DNA from: Geodermatophilaceae bacterium
GTDB taxonomy: Bacteria > Actinomycetota > Actinomycetes > Mycobacteriales > Geodermatophilaceae
Direction: 5' to 3'
Length of the DNA stretch: 54,583 nt
Assembly (NCBI GenBank): GCA_013812145.1
Contig: JACCTY010000151.1
Coordinates: forward strand, 1 to 54,583
Both the position numbers and the translations under genes were made by a program. A model generated the notes under the pieces. The model was not told the DNA's origin, ran no database searches, and saw only the letters and a list, made by a program, of their open reading frames with translations. Below are positions 1-9,961 of the stretch, one piece after another; the first letter of the stretch is position 1; each line of letters starts with the position of its first letter.

Positions 1-1485
1 ACGGCTGGTGCGTCCAGCCACCGGGAAGCGCCGATGATTGCGGGCGACCCGCAGCACGACGGCACCGACACCTACGCCTTTGTCAATCCGGACGACCCCG
101 GCATGGTGACGCTTCTTGCGAACTGGATCCCGTTCGAGGAGCCCAACGGTGGTCCGAACTTCTACCCGTTCGCCGAGGGGTCGAAGTACTACATCAACAT
201 CGACAACAACGGTGACGGCCTCGCGGACCAGAAGTACGCCTGGGTCTTCACAAACATCGACACCCGAGCTGACCGGCGGATCACCCTGGCGAGAGACGAG
301 GGCACCTTCCTGTACAACACCGGTCCGGTCACCTCGTTCAACGACCCCGACCTGCGCTTCAAGCAGACCTACACCCTGACCGAAGAGGTGAGTGGGACGG
401 TGCTGGTGCGCAATGCGCCGGTCGCACCGTCGAACGTCGGCGAGGCGTCCATGCCGGACTACCAGGCCCTGCGTGACGAGGCGGTCGTGCCCGTCAAGGC
501 TGGTCTCCTGGCGCGCGGCAAGTCCTTCGCCGGGCAGTCCGATGACTCGTTCTTCCTCGACGCGCGCCTCTTCGACCTGTTGTTCGGCGCCGACCTGTCC
601 GAGGTCGGGCAGGACACGTTCGCCGGATACAACGTCAACTCGGTCGCGCTGACACTGCCCGTCCGGAGCTTCGCGCTGAACGGCAACGCAAGCCGGAACC
701 CGGTTATCGGCGTCTGGCAGACCACGGAGCGGCAGAGCCTGAATCTGGAGACCGGCCAGCCCGCCGGCGACTTCGTGCAGGTGTCCCGGCTCGGCAACCC
801 GCTGGTGAACGAGCTCGTCGTTCCGGCGAACCTCAAGGATGCCTTCAACAGCATCGTCCCGGCCGATGACGCCGCCGCAGCTGGCGGTCAGGTCCTTGAG
901 CGGGTGCTCGATCCCGAGGTGCCGCGGCTGATCGAAGCCATCTACGGCATCCCCGCACCGACGACCGACGGCAACCCGGCCACCCCGGACGAGGCCAACC
1001 GGACAGACCTCGCCGAGATCTTCCTGACCGGTGTAACCACCGAACTGGACGGCACTGGCCTGTTTGCGTCGCTCGGTGAGCCAGACGACATGGCGCCGAT
1101 TCAGCTCGACCTGAACTCGCAGGCGATGAACGCAGACGTCAATCCCCGCGCGTTCGTGCCCTCGGAGATGTTGCGCCTGAACATGGGCATCCCACCGACG
1201 GCGAAGCCGAACCGGCTCGGCGTGCTCGCCGGTGACCTGCAAGGGTTCCCGAACGGTCGCCGGCTGACCGACGACGTGGTCGACATCGAGATCCAGGTGT
1301 TCGAGGGGTTCTTCGTCGACGACAATGGTGACGGCGAGCCGGACGGCATCGAGCCGGCGTTGGCAGCCGGTGACGAGGTGAATAGGAACGACGTGCAGTT
1401 CAGCAGTTCGTTCCCGTACCTCGCACTGCCGCAGAACGAAGGCGTGAACGTGACCTTCGACGGCGACGAGTACCCAGGCAACTAG
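1..1485 (+). CDS. DUF4331 domain-containing protein (5' end outside window)
   Basis: The reading frame is open from base 1 and continues out of the window. Before the first in-frame ATG (34) it reads ASSHREAP, the usual mature N-terminus of DUF4331 proteins, so the true start with its signal peptide lies upstream. The 494 visible residues include the family-like opening MIAGDPQHDGTDTYAFVNPD and a Ca-binding-like acidic stretch (DDNGDGEPDG) near the C-terminus. DUF4331 proteins are usually exported; their function is unknown. The gene ends just before a strong hairpin at 1504-1542. Confidence 0.85.
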   Translation, partial: TAGASSHREAPMIAGDPQHDGTDTYAFVNPDDPGMVTLLANWIPFEEPNGGPNFYPFAEGSKYYINIDNNGDGLADQKYAWVFTNIDTRADRRITLARDEGTFLYNTGPVTSFNDPDLRFKQTYTLTEEVSGTVLVRNAPVAPSNVGEASMPDYQALRDEAVVPVKAGLLARGKSFAGQSDDSFFLDARLFDLLFGADLSEVGQDTFAGYNVNSVALTLPVRSFALNGNASRNPVIGVWQTTERQSLNLETGQPAGDFVQVSRLGNPLVNELVVPANLKDAFNSIVPADDAAAAGGQVLERVLDPEVPRLIEAIYGIPAPTTDGNPATPDEANRTDLAEIFLTGVTTELDGTGLFASLGEPDDMAPIQLDLNSQAMNADVNPRAFVPSEMLRLNMGIPPTAKPNRLGVLAGDLQGFPNGRRLTDDVVDIEIQVFEGFFVDDNGDGEPDGIEPALAAGDEVNRNDVQFSSSFPYLALPQNEGVNVTFDGDEYPGN

Positions 1486-1503
1486 AACGTCGTTCGACCC
1501 GAA

Positions 1504-1542
1504 ACGGATCGGCCCGGCCCCCATGGGGTCGGGCCGATCCGT
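1504..1542. terminator. bidirectional terminator hairpin
   Basis: Arms ACGGATCGGCCCG and CGGGCCGATCCGT form a 13-bp perfect stem around a short loop. It lies between the converging ends of the DUF4331 gene (+) and the DUF5319 gene (-), so it can serve both. There is no clear T-tract, which is common in actinobacterial terminators. Confidence 0.75.
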
Positions 1543-1579
1543 CTCTGTGGCGGTGGTTCTTGTGGCGTCGAGTGGGACG

Positions 1580-1975
1580 TCAGTCCTCGCCGGCGGCCTC
1601 CGATGCCCGCATGACGCCGTCGGCGTACCCCCGCGCGTAATCCCACGTCACGTAGTCGTGCGGGTCGGGGTCGAACGGTGGCTCGTGCACGCGGGTGGCG
1701 CCGGCGTCCAGCAATTGCCGGAGGTTCGCCTGCATGAGGTCCCACCCGACGTAGTGCGCCTCGCCGCAGTCCGCGCAGTCGACCACCACCCCGCGAACGC
1801 CGTCGGCCTCCAACAGCACGCGGAAGATCTCCAGGTCCTCGAGGTCGTTCAGGGCGTCCTCGCGCTCCTCCGGGGACAGCGGTTCGTTGACGTAGGCATC
1901 GTCCAGCGCTTCCAGGGCATGGACCGGATCGCTCGGGTCATCGAGGAAAGGATCCCGCGGTGGATCTTCATTCAT
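1580..1975 (-). CDS. DUF5319 family protein
   Basis: A 131-residue, very acidic cytoplasmic protein. The ATG at 1975 (MNEDPPRDPFLDDP) is chosen because the longer upstream frame runs antisense through guaB. It contains a CADCGEAHYVGWDLMQANLR segment with a C-x2-C pair and ends ..DPHDYVTWDYARGYADGVM, recognisable as DUF5319 of Actinomycetota. The M. tuberculosis counterpart as I recall it (Rv3412) also sits next to guaB2, and that synteny supports the call. Function unknown. It is divergent from guaB with a 157-bp gap between them. Confidence 0.85.
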   Translation of the reverse strand: MNEDPPRDPFLDDPSDPVHALEALDDAYVNEPLSPEEREDALNDLEDLEIFRVLLEADGVRGVVVDCADCGEAHYVGWDLMQANLRQLLDAGATRVHEPPFDPDPHDYVTWDYARGYADGVMRASEAAGED

Positions 1976-2059
1976 GGCGAACACCGTATCCGCCGCCGGT
2001 GCCGGGCGGGGTATCGGCGTGCCCACCTGTGAACACCCGGGCTGCGTCCTGGGGACGGC

Positions 2060-2065
2060 TAGAAT
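2060..2065 (+). promoter_or_regulatory. candidate -10 box for guaB
   Basis: TAGAAT fits the actinobacterial TAnnnT -10 consensus and lies 67 nt before the guaB ATG. No convincing -35 was found. The gap between DUF5319 and guaB is the only place for a promoter of this operon. Confidence 0.35.
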
Positions 2066-2072
2066 GGGGTGA

Positions 2073-3673
<1,601 letters not shown>

Positions 3674-3674
<1 letters not shown>

Positions 3675-4780
3675 TGCCCGAGATCGGCATGGGCAGGAGC
3701 GCCCGGCAGGGCTACGGCCTGTCCGAGATCGCCGTCGTCCCGTCACGTCGGACCCGCGACATCGACGACGTGTCCACCGCCTGGCAGATCGACGCGTTCA
3801 GCTTCGACATCCCGCTCGTGGCGCAGCCCTCCGATGCCACGATGAGCCCGGCAACGGTGGTCGAGGTCGGTCGGCTGGGCGGGCTCGGCGTGCTGAACGC
3901 CGAGGGGCTGTGGACGCGGTACGACGACCCGCAGCCGCAACTGACCCGCATCGTCGATGCCGATCCGGACGCTCCCACCACGCCGCTGCTGCAGGAGATC
4001 TACGCCGAACCGGTGCGGCCGGAGCTGATCACGGCGCGGATCAAGGAGATCGCGGCGGGCGGGGTGACCACGGCGGTCCGCGTTTCGCCGCAGCACACGC
4101 TGGCGTTGGCACCGACGATCCTCGCCGCCGGAGTCGACATCCTCGTCATCCAGGGCACCATCGTGTCGGCGGAGCATGTGCGCAGCAGCGGCGAACCGTT
4201 GAACCTCAAGGAGTTCATCGCCGACCTCGACGTCCCGGTCATCGTCGGCGGCTGCGCGAACCATCAGACCGCGCTGCACCTGATGCGAACCGGCGCGGCC
4301 GGCGTCATCGTCGGCATCAGTGCGGATTACTTCTCCTCCACCGACGAGGTGCTCGGCATCCGGGTCCCGCTGGCGACCGCCATCGTCGACGCTGCCGCGG
4401 CCCGGCGGGACTACCTGGACGAAACCGGCGGCCGCTACGTCCACGTCATCGCCAGCGGTGAGATCGAAGACAGCGGCCAGGTCGCGCGGGCGCTGGCCTG
4501 CGGTGCGGACGCGGTGATGCTCGGCGAGGCGCTGCGGCTGGCCGACGAGGCCCCGGGCCAGGGGGTGTACTGGGACAGCGTGGCCGCGCACCCCCGGCTC
4601 CCACGCGGCAGCGTCTCCGAATCAGTCCCTCCCGCGGGTCCGCTGTCCACGGTGCTCTTCGGGCCCGCGGACGGCTGGAACGGCCGGACGAATCTCTTCG
4701 GCGCGCTCAAGAGGTCGATGGCCAAGACCGGCTACAAAGACCTCAAGGAGTTCCAGAAGGTCGAGCTGGTGCTGGGCTGA
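3674..4780 (+). CDS. guaB3: GuaB3-family IMP dehydrogenase-related protein
   Basis: 368 aa, a barrel enzyme of the IMPDH/GMP reductase superfamily without CBS domains. The ATG overlaps the guaB stop (TGATG), so translation is probably coupled. The region equivalent to the IMPDH Cys loop reads GVIVGISADYFSSTDEVLGI and has no cysteine at the catalytic position, while the surrounding barrel (SGEIEDSGQVARALACGADAVMLG) is well kept. This is typical of actinobacterial GuaB3 (Rv3410c type), whose reaction is unsettled; some cyanobacterial GuaB3 proteins have been reported as active IMPDHs. Function here is inferred only from family and context. Confidence 0.9.
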
Positions 4781-4781
4781 A

Positions 4782-5366
4782 TCAGCGACGGGGTTGACGT
4801 CCCATCCAGGCCGCCAACTGCTCGTAGACGCCGGCGTCGGCGGGGACGCCCGCCGGTGCGGCGAACGGCACCGGGCCGCCGCGCGGCTGCGCCGGGATGA
4901 ACTGCTGCGCCATTCCCAGCGCGGCCGCACCCACCTCTAGATCCAGCGCCTCGGTCTGCCCGGTGGCCTCGGCGAGGTCCCAGCCGTGGGTGGTCACCTC
5001 GACGGTGTACGCGGCCGCGGCGGCACGGCCGGGCATGGTCCCGAACGGGAGCGTCAACATCCGGTCGAGCACGTCGGCATCAGTCCAGGCGGCATCCAGC
5101 TGCTGGCGGGCCTGCTGGTACAGCTCGGGCCACTCGTCGTCGGCGACGTCGGTGATGACCTGGGGGATGTCGAACGGATCGCCGCCGCTCGCGACATGGG
5201 TGACTCGACGGAGTACGGCGACGATGTGGCCCAGCAGCGCTCGGACGTCGTACTCGGAGCACGGTGTCGGGGCGGGCAGCTGGTCGGCTGCCACGCCGGA
5301 AACGACCCGGCCGGTCTGGTCGAGCGTGCGGAACAGCAGCGGTCGGGTGTCGGTGGACTCGGTCAC
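4782..5366 (-). CDS. TIGR03086-type DinB/MDMPI-like metal-binding protein
   Basis: About 194 aa. The GTG at 5366 (VTESTDTRPLLFRTLDQ) is preferred over a GTG at 5390 because it has GGACGGAG 8 nt upstream. Features of the four-helix DinB/maleylpyruvate-isomerase-like fold are visible: PCSEYDVRALLGHIVAVL near residue 45, a second His region VTTHGWDLAEATGQ, and a C-terminal helix. Members bind a divalent metal and some are thiol transferases, but the substrate of this one is unknown. It is convergent with guaB3 (1-bp gap) and divergent from a WYL regulator that may control it. Its ribosome site forms one arm of the repeated hairpin at 5375-5430. Confidence 0.82.
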   Translation of the reverse strand: MTESTDTRPLLFRTLDQTGRVVSGVAADQLPAPTPCSEYDVRALLGHIVAVLRRVTHVASGGDPFDIPQVITDVADDEWPELYQQARQQLDAAWTDADVLDRMLTLPFGTMPGRAAAAAYTVEVTTHGWDLAEATGQTEALDLEVGAAALGMAQQFIPAQPRGGPVPFAAPAGVPADAGVYEQLAAWMGRQPRR

Positions 5367-5374
5367 GAGGTCGG

Positions 5375-5430
5375 CTCCGTCCGGGAGCACACAACAGGAG
5401 CGGACTGGACGGAGCCGAGCGGGGTCATTG
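5375..5430 (+). repeat. 56-nt dispersed hairpin repeat, copy A
   Basis: One of three copies (others 9966-10021 on the minus strand and 39361-39416 on the plus strand). The outer arms CTCCGTCCGG (5375-5384) and CTGGACGGAG (5405-5414) form a 10-bp stem with one G-T pair, closing a 20-nt loop that contains GAGCACACAACAGGAG. A conserved tail ending GCGGGGTCATTG follows. Copy A matches copy B at about 50/56 positions and copy C at about 46/56. It lies between the DinB-like gene and the WYL regulator gene. Confidence 0.8.
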
Positions 5431-5479
5431 TCATGACGGCTCTCCTTGACGTTGGGGATGCGGCCAGTCTTTCGCCGTA

Positions 5480-5500
5480 ACCTGACAGTTCACGTCAGGT
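5480..5500. promoter_or_regulatory. candidate operator for the WYL regulator
   Basis: A perfect inverted repeat, ACCTGAC (5480-5486) and GTCAGGT (5494-5500), with a 7-nt spacer, ends 20 nt before the GTG of the WYL regulator. It is in the right place for autoregulation and for control of the divergent DinB-like gene. That the WYL protein binds it is inference. Confidence 0.55.
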
Positions 5501-5520
5501 ATGGATGAGGAGATCGACGA

Positions 5521-6510
5521 GTGCGAGCCGATCGGCTGTTGTCCCTCCTGCTGCTTCTGCAGGCCCACCAACGGTTGTCGGCGCCGGAGCTGGCCCGTCG
5601 CCTGGAAGTGTCGGTCCGCACGATCTACCGGGACACCGAGGCGCTCAGCGCCGCCGGCATCCCGGTGTACGCCGAGCGCGGTCGCTACGGCGGGGTGGTG
5701 CTGCTCCCCGGCTACCGCACTGACATGTCCGGACTGACCGCGGCCGAGGCGCAGGCGCTGTTCGTCTTTTCCGGCAACCCCGCAGGTGCCGCCCAAGGCC
5801 GCGGACCGGTCGACGACCTCGGCCGCGGCAGGGAGCTCAGGCAGGCAGTCCGCAAGCTGCTCAGCGTCGTACCGGCGGCACAGCGTCCTGACGCGACGCG
5901 GGTCGCCGAGCGGATCGTCGTGGACGCGGTCAGCTGGCGCCGTACGAATCAGCAGGTCCCTTACCTGGGCGTGCTGCAGGATGCGGTGCTCACCGATCGG
6001 CGGCTGCGGATGCGGTACCCGAGTCGGTCCCGTGGCGCAGAGCACGAGTACCTGATCGATCCCTACGGGCTGGTCGCCAAGGCCGGCGTCTGGTATCTGC
6101 TCGCGGGAACCGCGGACGGGACGCGAACCTTCCGGGTGTCCCGAGTCCGGGGCCTCGTCGATGTCGGCGCGGTCTTCACCCGGCCGGACGGGCTCGACGT
6201 GGGGGAACTCTGGCAGCACACCCGCAGTCGGGTGCAGCCGGAGGGCGACGGCTACCCGGCGCGGGTGCGCCTGCACGAGGCGTCCGTGGCCTTGCTGGAG
6301 CGCACCTGCGCCGACCACCTCCTGGAGCCGATCGAGACCGAATCCGTCGAGGGGGAGCGCCGGGTGCTGCGGTTGTGCTTTCGGGGACACGAGCACGCGA
6401 TGGCGGTGCTGCTCGGCTACGGCGGGCTGGTGGAGGTGATCGCCCCACCGGAGTTGCGTTCCAGCGTGGCGGCCGCGGTGCGTGCCGCTGCCATCCTTTA
6501 CTCCGACTAG
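5521..6510 (+). CDS. WYL/YafY-type HTH transcriptional regulator
   Basis: 329 aa. The N-terminal winged helix (about residues 1-60, RLEVSVRTIYRDTEALSAAG) is the DeoR/YafY-type DNA-binding domain. A WYL domain (about 140-225, with PYGLVAKAGVWYLLAG) and a C-terminal WCX region follow. WYL domains sense nucleic acids or small ligands. GTG start at 5521 with GAGGAGA ribosome site 5505-5511. It is divergent from the DinB-like gene, and an inverted repeat just upstream suggests autoregulation. Confidence 0.9.
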   Translation: MRADRLLSLLLLLQAHQRLSAPELARRLEVSVRTIYRDTEALSAAGIPVYAERGRYGGVVLLPGYRTDMSGLTAAEAQALFVFSGNPAGAAQGRGPVDDLGRGRELRQAVRKLLSVVPAAQRPDATRVAERIVVDAVSWRRTNQQVPYLGVLQDAVLTDRRLRMRYPSRSRGAEHEYLIDPYGLVAKAGVWYLLAGTADGTRTFRVSRVRGLVDVGAVFTRPDGLDVGELWQHTRSRVQPEGDGYPARVRLHEASVALLERTCADHLLEPIETESVEGERRVLRLCFRGHEHAMAVLLGYGGLVEVIAPPELRSSVAAAVRAAAILYSD

Positions 6511-6513
6511 GCT
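6508..6513 (+). promoter_or_regulatory. candidate -10 box for guaA
   Basis: TAGGCT (TAnnnT type) overlaps the stop codon of the WYL regulator gene and lies 33 nt before the guaA GTG. The same hexamer is used before the alpha/beta hydrolase gene. No clear -35 is visible. Confidence 0.35.
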
Positions 6514-6546
6514 CGATTTGCGCACTCGCTGAGCGGAGAGGCAGGC

Positions 6547-8109
6547 GTGGGTTTCGACACCGTCCTCGTCGTCGACTTCGGCGCGCAGTACGCACAACTC
6601 ATCGCCCGGCGCATCCGCGAGGCGCACGTCTTCAGTGAGATCGTGCCGTCGGACCTGCCGGTAGAGCAGATGCTTGCCCGCAAACCCACCGCGATCATCC
6701 TGTCCGGCGGCCCCTCCTCGGTGTACGCCGACGGAGCGCCACTGGCCCCGCCGGGGCTCTTCGACGCCGGCGTCCCGGTCTTCGGCATCTGCTACGGCTT
6801 CCAGTTGATGGCGCAGACCCTCGGCGGCGAGGTGGCGCGCACCGGCCGTTCGGAGTTCGGTGGAACGCCGCTCACCGTCACGACGCCGGGCCGACTCCTG
6901 ATCGACCTCCCGGTCGAGCAGTCGGTGTGGATGTCGCACGGCGACTCGTGCGTGGCCGCGCCGGCCGGCTTCCAGGTGGTGGCGACAAGTCAGGGCGCGC
7001 CGGTCGCGGCGTTCGAGGATGTGGCCCGCGGATTCGCCGGCGTGCAGTTCCACCCGGAGGTGCGGCACACCGCGAACGGGCAGGCGGTGCTGGAGCGGTT
7101 CCTGTTCGACATCGCCGGCTGCAAGCCGACGTGGACCATGGACAACATCGTCGACGACCAGATCGCCCGCATTCGCAACCAAGTCGGCGACCGGCGGGTG
7201 CTCTGCGCGCTGTCCGGCGGTGTGGACTCCGCAGTGGCCGCCGCCTTGGTGCACGAAGCGGTGGGAGACCAGCTGACCTGTGTCTATGTCGACCACGGGC
7301 TGATGCGGACCGGGGAGACCGAGCAGGTGTCGCGGGACTACGTCGCAGCGACCGGCATCCGGCTCGAGGTCGTCGCCGCCGCCGATCGCTTCCTGGCCGC
7401 TTTGGCCGGTGTGGCGGACCCGGAGGAGAAGCGGAAGATCATCGGCCGGGAGTTCATCCGGGTCTTCGAGCAGGCCGCCCGCGATGTGGTGGGTGACGCC
7501 GCGGCGCACGGTGAGTCGGTCGATTTTCTGGTGCAGGGGACGCTCTACCCCGACGTCGTGGAGTCCGGCGGCGGGACCGGTACGGCGAACATCAAGAGCC
7601 ACCACAACGTCGGCGGTCTGCCGGCGGATCTGCAGTTCGAGCTGATCGAACCGCTGCGCGCGCTGTTCAAAGACGAGGTACGCCGGGTCGGCGAGCAACT
7701 CGGCTTGCCCGAGGAGATCGTCTGGCGGCAGCCGTTCCCCGGGCCTGGTCTGGGAATTCGCATCATCGGCGAAGTGACGAGGGACCGCCTCGACGTGTTG
7801 CGGGCCGCGGACCTGATCGTGCGGGAGGAGCTCTCAGCGGCCGGTCTGGACCGGGAGATCTGGCAGTGCCCGATCGTGCTGCTCGCCGACGTGCGGTCGG
7901 TCGGCGTACAGGGAGACGGGCGGACCTACGGACATCCGGTGGTGCTGCGGCCGGTGTCCAGCGAGGATGCGATGACCGCGGACTGGACCCGGCTGCCCTA
8001 CGACGTACTGGCCCGCATCTCCACGCGAATCACGAACGAGGTCCGGGAGATCAACCGGGTCACGCTGGATCTCACGAGCAAGCCGCCGGCCACCATCGAG
8101 TGGGAATAG
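6547..8109 (+). CDS. guaA: GMP synthase (glutamine-hydrolysing)
   Basis: Converts XMP to GMP with ATP and glutamine; cytoplasmic dimer. 520 aa, normal length. The N-terminal class I amidotransferase domain has its triad Cys82 (GICYGFQ), His169 and Glu171 (QFHPEV). The ATP-pyrophosphatase domain has the P-loop SGGVDS (223-228), and the C-terminal dimerisation domain ends KPPATIEWE, the conserved tail. GTG start with a GAGAGG-type site upstream. Together with guaB it completes IMP to GMP. Confidence 0.97.
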   Translation: MGFDTVLVVDFGAQYAQLIARRIREAHVFSEIVPSDLPVEQMLARKPTAIILSGGPSSVYADGAPLAPPGLFDAGVPVFGICYGFQLMAQTLGGEVARTGRSEFGGTPLTVTTPGRLLIDLPVEQSVWMSHGDSCVAAPAGFQVVATSQGAPVAAFEDVARGFAGVQFHPEVRHTANGQAVLERFLFDIAGCKPTWTMDNIVDDQIARIRNQVGDRRVLCALSGGVDSAVAAALVHEAVGDQLTCVYVDHGLMRTGETEQVSRDYVAATGIRLEVVAAADRFLAALAGVADPEEKRKIIGREFIRVFEQAARDVVGDAAAHGESVDFLVQGTLYPDVVESGGGTGTANIKSHHNVGGLPADLQFELIEPLRALFKDEVRRVGEQLGLPEEIVWRQPFPGPGLGIRIIGEVTRDRLDVLRAADLIVREELSAAGLDREIWQCPIVLLADVRSVGVQGDGRTYGHPVVLRPVSSEDAMTADWTRLPYDVLARISTRITNEVREINRVTLDLTSKPPATIEWE

Positions 8110-8158
8110 TCGTCAGAAGACGTTGCAGTAGTCGGCGGAGATCACGCCTCGGGCGCAG

Positions 8159-8164
8159 TACGTT
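8159..8164 (+). promoter_or_regulatory. -10 box of a leaderless promoter (SRPBCC gene)
   Basis: TACGTT is 6 nt from the ATG at 8171, so the transcript would start at or beside the start codon. No ribosome site is present. Confidence 0.45.
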
Positions 8165-8170
8165 CGTGCG

Positions 8171-8566
8171 ATGACTGCCCGAACCGAGACGCAGAGCATA
8201 GAGATCGATGCCGATCGCGACGCCGTCCTGGAGTTGCTCAGTGATCCGCGCCAGCTCCCGGAGTGGGCGCCCGCCTTCGCCGACACGATCAGCGGGGATG
8301 CTCAGGCGGGATGGCGGGCGACGAAGGACGGTCAGGACGTCGAGTTCCGAGTCGTCTCCAGACGGGATGCAGGCACGGTTGACTTTCTGCGGGAAGTCGC
8401 CCCAGGCCGCCAGGGAGGCGCCTACCTGCGGGTCGTGCCCCGGCCCGGTGGGGGCGCCGTCATCGTCATGACCCTTCCGCTGTCCCCTGGCATCGATCCC
8501 GCGGCCGTCGCTGCGACGCTGCGCGACGAACTGGATGCATTGGCGCGGCTCATACCGGGCGCCTGA
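8171..8566 (+). CDS. SRPBCC (START/polyketide-cyclase-like) protein
   Basis: 131 aa, one small helix-grip domain. The N-terminus TETQSIEIDADRDAVLELLS and the LPEWAPAFADTI segment are the usual SRPBCC opening (first strand plus helix with a trailing W), and a long C-terminal helix ATLRDELDALARLIPGA closes the fold. Members bind hydrophobic ligands; the ligand is not predictable here. It appears to be transcribed as a leaderless message. Confidence 0.75.
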   Translation: MTARTETQSIEIDADRDAVLELLSDPRQLPEWAPAFADTISGDAQAGWRATKDGQDVEFRVVSRRDAGTVDFLREVAPGRQGGAYLRVVPRPGGGAVIVMTLPLSPGIDPAAVAATLRDELDALARLIPGA

Positions 8567-8577
8567 TCATAGGATGC

Positions 8578-8772
8578 TCAAAGGTCAGGGTCCTGGCGGC
8601 TCGTCCTGGCGCTGAGCAGGCCGACGGCGCCGACCGCGATCAGCAGCACCGGTAGGTACCAGTCCCGCCCCGGCAGCTGAACGTCGTCGGCCAGCCCCCA
8701 GAGCAGTGCCGCGGCCACGAACAGCGTTCCGAAGATGACAGAGACGACATCGGTGTCGTGCTTAGCGAACAC
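8578..8772 (-). CDS. small two-helix membrane protein
   Basis: 64 aa, GTG start at 8772. Two predicted membrane helices (VVSVIFGTLFVAAALLWGLA and WYLPVLLIAVGAVGLLSA) are joined by a short polar loop, with a charged tail. The start overlaps the 3' end of the PspC/LiaF-like gene by 11 nt, so it is the last gene of that operon. No known family was recognised; a role in membrane-stress sensing is only suggested by context. Confidence 0.7.
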   Translation of the reverse strand: MFAKHDTDVVSVIFGTLFVAAALLWGLADDVQLPGRDWYLPVLLIAVGAVGLLSARTSRQDPDL

Positions 8773-9874
8773 GGGTGACCTCCACGAGTCCGAGGCCGAG
8801 ATCGACGGCCAGGTCGAGTTGTCCGCCGCCGGGGCCGTCGGCGCCGGTGTCGGTGACGGTGCGCCGCACGTCCGAGGACGCCTCGGTGCGCTCGTCGAAG
8901 AGTGTGGTGGCGCCGGTTCGGACCTCGGAGGTCACCCGAACGTCGACGTCCTCCGGAACCTCGATTCGGATGTAACCGATGCCGGCGCGGACCGACGTAC
9001 TCACCTCCGCCCCCTCGAAGTCCACAGTGGACAGATCGAGCCAGGCCTGGCCGAGTCCGAACCGGTACGACGGGTCGATCTCGTCGGCGGACTCCGGTTG
9101 CCAGTAGCGGTCTCCGACGCCGTTGCGCAACGACACGTCGTACGCCGACGCTCCAGCCAGCAGGATCACCAGCGGAATGCCCAGGAAGATGAGGCCACGG
9201 CTGCGACCCCAGAACGTGCCCACGAGCAGCCCTGCTCCGACGATCCCGAGGGCGACGGCCAGGTAGCTGCTCGTCGAGGGATCGAAGTCGGTCTGCCGAT
9301 CGACGAGCACCAAAAGGCCGAGCGCGATCAGCACCATGCTGATCGTGACGCGGCCGAGAGCCGAGCGCTGCTTGGGCGGCCGGGTCCTCGTCGTGACCGG
9401 TTGGGTGACGGTGACCGGTTCCGTGCCTTCGGTGCTGGTGGCCGGACGGCGGTCGCGTTCTTGCGTCCACAGGTAGGCCAGCACCGCCACCGCGAGGATG
9501 GCGATCACACCTCCGTCGGCGCCGACGAAGCCCAGGATGACCGCTGCCACGAACAGCGCGGCGATGACGAGGACGACGTTGCGCGCGGTCGTGGACGGAC
9601 GCTGTGTAAGCCAGCGCTGCAGGGATCCGGGATCGCCGTGCGCGTCGGGCAGCAGCAGCCACAACACGAGGTACAGCAGCAGCCCGGCGCCGCCGGCGAT
9701 CGTGAGGACCACGAAGCCGACGCGGAACAGGATGACGTCGATGCCGGTGTGCTCCGACAGCCCGCCGCTGACACCACCGAGCATCCGGTTGGTCTCACTG
9801 CGGCGCAGCATCGGGCGCGGCGGAGGAGGCGGCGGTGGGGGCGGTTCGCCGGGCGGGGCGTAGGTGTCTGTCAT
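8762..9874 (-). CDS. PspC domain membrane protein with LiaF-like C-terminal domain
   Basis: About 370 aa. The ATG at 9874 (MTDTYAPPGE) is chosen over the upstream in-frame codon at 9910. A proline tract follows (nine consecutive Pro at about 11-19), then a PspC domain (RRSETNRMLGGVSGGLSEHT.., helix to about 75), further membrane helices to about 235, and a soluble C-terminal beta-rich domain (IDPSYRFGLGQAWLDLSTVD..) like the LiaF/DUF2154 family. Such proteins repress or sense in envelope-stress (Lia) circuits. It is divergent from a PspC-histidine kinase gene and probably works with it. Confidence 0.87.
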   Translation of the reverse strand: MTDTYAPPGEPPPPPPPPPRPMLRRSETNRMLGGVSGGLSEHTGIDVILFRVGFVVLTIAGGAGLLLYLVLWLLLPDAHGDPGSLQRWLTQRPSTTARNVVLVIAALFVAAVILGFVGADGGVIAILAVAVLAYLWTQERDRRPATSTEGTEPVTVTQPVTTRTRPPKQRSALGRVTISMVLIALGLLVLVDRQTDFDPSTSSYLAVALGIVGAGLLVGTFWGRSRGLIFLGIPLVILLAGASAYDVSLRNGVGDRYWQPESADEIDPSYRFGLGQAWLDLSTVDFEGAEVSTSVRAGIGYIRIEVPEDVDVRVTSEVRTGATTLFDERTEASSDVRRTVTDTGADGPGGGQLDLAVDLGLGLVEVTRVR

Positions 9875-9948
9875 GCCACCGATGGTGCTGGCGCTGACTC
9901 GGCCCGACAATCGGGGATTTCCCTGATCCGACCCTGATCTTTGCGCCG

Positions 9949-9954
9949 TACCGT
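9949..9954 (+). promoter_or_regulatory. -10 box of a leaderless promoter (PspC kinase)
   Basis: TACCGT lies exactly 7 nt before the GTG at 9962, the classic actinobacterial leaderless spacing. This decides the start of the kinase gene, since no ribosome site is visible. Confidence 0.5.
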
Positions 9955-9961
9955 AAGGCCC

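Noticed and set aside
5431-7698. 755-aa open frame on the minus strand across the WYL and guaA genes
   Set aside because: Low-complexity Arg/Gly/His/Asp-rich product without domain sense, antisense to two well-supported genes; a high-GC artefact.
9835-9860. Proline-codon tract in the PspC/LiaF-like gene as a phase-variable repeat
   Set aside because: Codons are mixed, not a homopolymer or short perfect repeat, so slippage is not strongly suggested.
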